Positions 22,245 through 23,836 of a DNA stretch of 23,836 nucleotides are shown piece by piece. Position 1 is the stretch's first letter. Each line of letters starts with the position of its first letter. The stretch spans positions 1 to 23,836 of the forward strand of contig CALWMT010000006.1 in assembly GCA_944382045.1 (NCBI GenBank), read 5' to 3'. A model generated the notes under the pieces. That model was not told where the DNA came from. It made no database searches and was given only the letters and a program-made list of their open reading frames with translations. The DNA comes from an uncultured Enterocloster sp. GTDB taxonomy: Bacteria > Bacillota > Clostridia > Lachnospirales > Lachnospiraceae. The position numbers and the translations under genes were made by a program.

Positions 22245-23309
22245 TCATCCGCCTGCGCCGAGCAGGGGCAGATCATATTTGAAAAGGACCTCATTGATTT
22301 CAAAAATATCGTATCTGCCATTGATGATGAAGAACTCTACAATGACGTCAAACTTCTGGCTGTGGGACAGCGCATATCCAGCCCGCTCCAGGAGATCATC
22401 GGTCTCGTCCAAGGTCAGCTCCAGCGCGACAGCCAGGGCCAGGATCGTCCGCTTGCCGGGCATATAGCCCTTGCCGGTACGAATTTTGGAGAACAGCTTT
22501 CGATCGATATTCGCCCGTTTGTACACCTGCACATCGGTCTTTCCCTTGGCGTCAATCAGGCGGAGCAGCGCAATGTTGAAGGGCTCGTCCAATTTCTCAA
22601 TCGCGGCAGCCAGGCCCCTGGGGGCGGCCTTAGGCTTAGGGGAGGAGGAGAATGACGGTGCACAGGCCGGATGCGGTGCCGATGCCGCCGGACTCTCGGC
22701 AGAGGATGTCACCATCCCGGCAGTCAGCGCGTTATACTCTGTTTCCAGCAGTTCCCGGCGGGTGAGTTGGCGGGCATCCACATAGTTTTCATCTATGTAG
22801 CTCTCCACCGCCCCAAGCAGTTCTTTGCTGACCGCGAAGGCAGCCCGGTCAAAAATCACCAGATACACCTCCATATCGTGGTCCTCGAGGAAGTCCTTGA
22901 TGGCCGCGGACGCCACCTGGAGGGCTTCATCCTTGGGGTAGCCGTAAATGCCGCTGGATATCAGAGGGAATGCGATGCTCCTGCACCCGTTCTGAAGAGC
23001 CAGCTTGAGAGACTCCAGGTAAGCGGAGCGGAGCAGCTGCGCGCTCTGCTTGGCATCCCAGCGCCGATACACGGGACCGGCGGCATGGATGACAAACCGG
23101 GCCGGGAGATTAAAGCCAGGAGTGATGGCCGCCTGGCCTGTCTTTATGGGAGAAAGCTTATCACAGGCTGCCTGCAGCTTCTCAGGCCCTGCCGCCCTAA
23201 AAATCGCTCCGCAGACACCGCCTCCCATGGCGAGCTCGGTATTGGCCGCGTTGACAATGGCATCCACCTGCATCTGTGTTATATCCTGCTGAATAATTGT
23301 AAAGGGCAT
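22245..23309 (-). CDS. Macrodomain protein with C-terminal helical (HTH-like) domain
   Basis: The protein has 354 residues from ATG 23309, which has GGAGGT seven bases upstream. Residues 1-170 form a macrodomain: QQDIT with Asp10, VNAAN (19-23), the GGGV turn (30-32) and ISSGIYGYP (117-125) line the ADP-ribose site. Such domains bind ADP-ribose and often remove it from proteins or from O-acetyl-ADP-ribose. A Pro/Ser/Ala-rich linker (about 200-232) leads to a second domain (240-354) containing VYKRANIDRKLFSKIRTGKG and LALAVALELTLDETDDLLER. That pattern looks like an XRE-type helix-turn-helix followed by helices. Its role is unknown. The upstream in-frame ATG at 23363 overlaps the Cys-rich gene and is not needed. 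Confidence 0.87.
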   Translation of the reverse strand: MPFTIIQQDITQMQVDAIVNAANTELAMGGGVCGAIFRAAGPEKLQAACDKLSPIKTGQAAITPGFNLPARFVIHAAGPVYRRWDAKQSAQLLRSAYLESLKLALQNGCRSIAFPLISSGIYGYPKDEALQVASAAIKDFLEDHDMEVYLVIFDRAAFAVSKELLGAVESYIDENYVDARQLTRRELLETEYNALTAGMVTSSAESPAASAPHPACAPSFSSSPKPKAAPRGLAAAIEKLDEPFNIALLRLIDAKGKTDVQVYKRANIDRKLFSKIRTGKGYMPGKRTILALAVALELTLDETDDLLERAGYALSHSQKFDVIVEFFIINGRYDIFEINEVLFKYDLPLLGAGG

Positions 23310-23313
23310 GCTT

Positions 23314-23499
23314 TTACCTCCCATCTGTTTCCGACAGCTCCTCATAGCAGTCTTCCGTCTCAAAGCACCTTCTCAGGTAATCATGGCCGCCGTCCACGCT
23401 GCACGCGCCGCATGAGCATGTCACAAAATCATGCACGCTTTTGGATTCGATAATGTCTCCGCATTTGAGACAGCGGATGCGGTTTTTTAGTATTTTCAT
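23314..23499 (-). CDS. Small Cys-rich (zinc-ribbon-like) protein
   Basis: This protein of 61 residues has RCLKCGD near the N-terminus and TCSCGACSVDGGHDYLRR in the middle, giving Cys pairs that could bind one zinc ion. It is similar to short uncharacterised proteins of Bacillota (DUF7695 type, from memory). GAGGAGG lies nine bases before the ATG at 23499. It ends four bases before the macrodomain ATG, so it is almost certainly translated from the same message. Function is unknown; a partner or specificity factor for the macrodomain protein is possible but unproven. Confidence 0.8.
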   Translation of the reverse strand: MKILKNRIRCLKCGDIIESKSVHDFVTCSCGACSVDGGHDYLRRCFETEDCYEELSETDGR

Positions 23500-23535
23500 G
23501 ATGATTGCCTCCTCTTATAGTCGAATATCTTATCT

Positions 23536-23557
23536 CCGCTGCGGATATCCGCAGCGG
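23536..23557. repeat. Perfect 22-base palindrome
   Basis: CCGCTGCGGAT at 23536-23546 is followed immediately by its exact complement ATCCGCAGCGG at 23547-23557. It lies 37-58 bases before the Cys-rich gene start. With no loop, it is more likely a binding site for a dimeric protein than an RNA hairpin, though a GC-rich stem with a small loop could also form. Confidence 0.7.
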
Positions 23558-23649
23558 CTGTCTTAGCTGTTTTCATATAGCTTTCTGTGCGCCGAATAGT
23601 GAAAATTGTTATTTATAGCCACTTCTTCCTCTTAAAATACCATCCAATC

Positions 23650-23690
23650 ATCCAAAAATGTTCCAATACCGCTTGGTATTGAGTTTGGAT
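23650..23690. repeat. Nested inverted repeat
   Basis: An outer pair ATCCAAA (23650-23656) / TTTGGAT (23684-23690) encloses an inner pair CAATACC (23664-23670) / GGTATTG (23675-23681) with a GCTT loop. No T-run follows on either strand, so it is not an obvious terminator. It may be a structured RNA, an operator or a remnant of a small mobile repeat. Confidence 0.5.
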
Positions 23691-23836
23691 AAAAGTACAC
23701 CGTCTCCACATGTGTTGAAGCTATGAAACAGATTCCCAAAAGGCAAACTTCAGCCTTGACGGAAAACCTTTTTCATAAATATTTATTTACAACTCGAAAT
23801 TTTTAAATTTTATCCTCAATCTATTAGCACATTCTA

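Larger units (their letters stand above)
23500..23836. other. Noncoding AT-rich region upstream of the Cys-rich / macrodomain / VWA operon
   Basis: No credible gene is seen in these 337 bases. Composition drops clearly in GC toward the right edge compared with the rest of the window. It contains a perfect 22-base palindrome, a nested hairpin and a TATAAA-like box on the minus strand at 23617-23612 that lacks a clear -35 partner. On the plus strand TTGACG near 23757 could be a -35 box for a rightward gene beyond the edge, without a good -10. Confidence 0.5.

Overview
The window looks like the chromosome of a GC-rich Bacillota of the Lachnospiraceae type (an inference). The support is strong AGGAGG-type ribosome binding sites before almost every gene, a hisS-aspS pair, a PotABCD operon led by an XRE-cupin regulator, and Clostridia-like protein sequences. 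No rRNA, tRNA, CRISPR array, transposase or phage structural gene was seen.

Layout from left to right. (1) Positions 1-163 hold the end of a solute-binding-protein-like reading frame that seems to stop too early. (2) Positions 160-3612, minus strand, form a compact operon read from right to left: a beta-propeller lactonase, aroC, rpiB and a CE6-type SGNH esterase. (3) Positions 3613-3848 are a divergent control region with two good sigma-A promoters and two inverted repeats. (4) Positions 3849-8279, plus strand, encode an XRE-cupin regulator and PotA, PotB, PotC and PotD (polyamine uptake), closed by a clear terminator at 8292-8326. (5) Positions 8364-11215, plus strand, hold a DtxR-type metal regulator with a TTG start, a nitroreductase-like protein and an AAA-ATPase-like protein with a PD-(D/E)XK nuclease end. 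(6) Positions 11224-17556, minus strand, hold hisS, aspS, two alpha/beta-hydrolase esterases, an ATP-grasp ligase and a CadC/SmtB-type metal sensor. They are packed tightly from aspS onward. (7) Positions 17665-21265, minus strand, hold a large helicase (UvrD/helicase-IV core, topoisomerase zinc fingers, RQC domain) followed by a YjbR/MmcQ protein. (8) Positions 21490-23499, minus strand, hold a small Cys-rich protein, a macrodomain protein with an extra C-terminal domain, and a von Willebrand A protein. (9) Positions 23500-23836 are noncoding and increasingly AT-rich, with palindromes.

Two neighbourhoods are the best candidates for an undescribed system. The first is the esterase / esterase / ATP-grasp / metal-sensor cassette downstream of aspS. 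It has the parts of a small biosynthetic or metallophore-processing pathway: a ligase that would join an amine to a carboxylate, two cytoplasmic esterases and a metal-responsive repressor. The second is the Cys-rich / macrodomain / VWA operon. Its VWA ribosome binding site lies inside a long, nearly perfect RNA hairpin, and an in-frame alternative start overlaps the macrodomain stop codon. Both interpretations are inferences from domain content and gene order.
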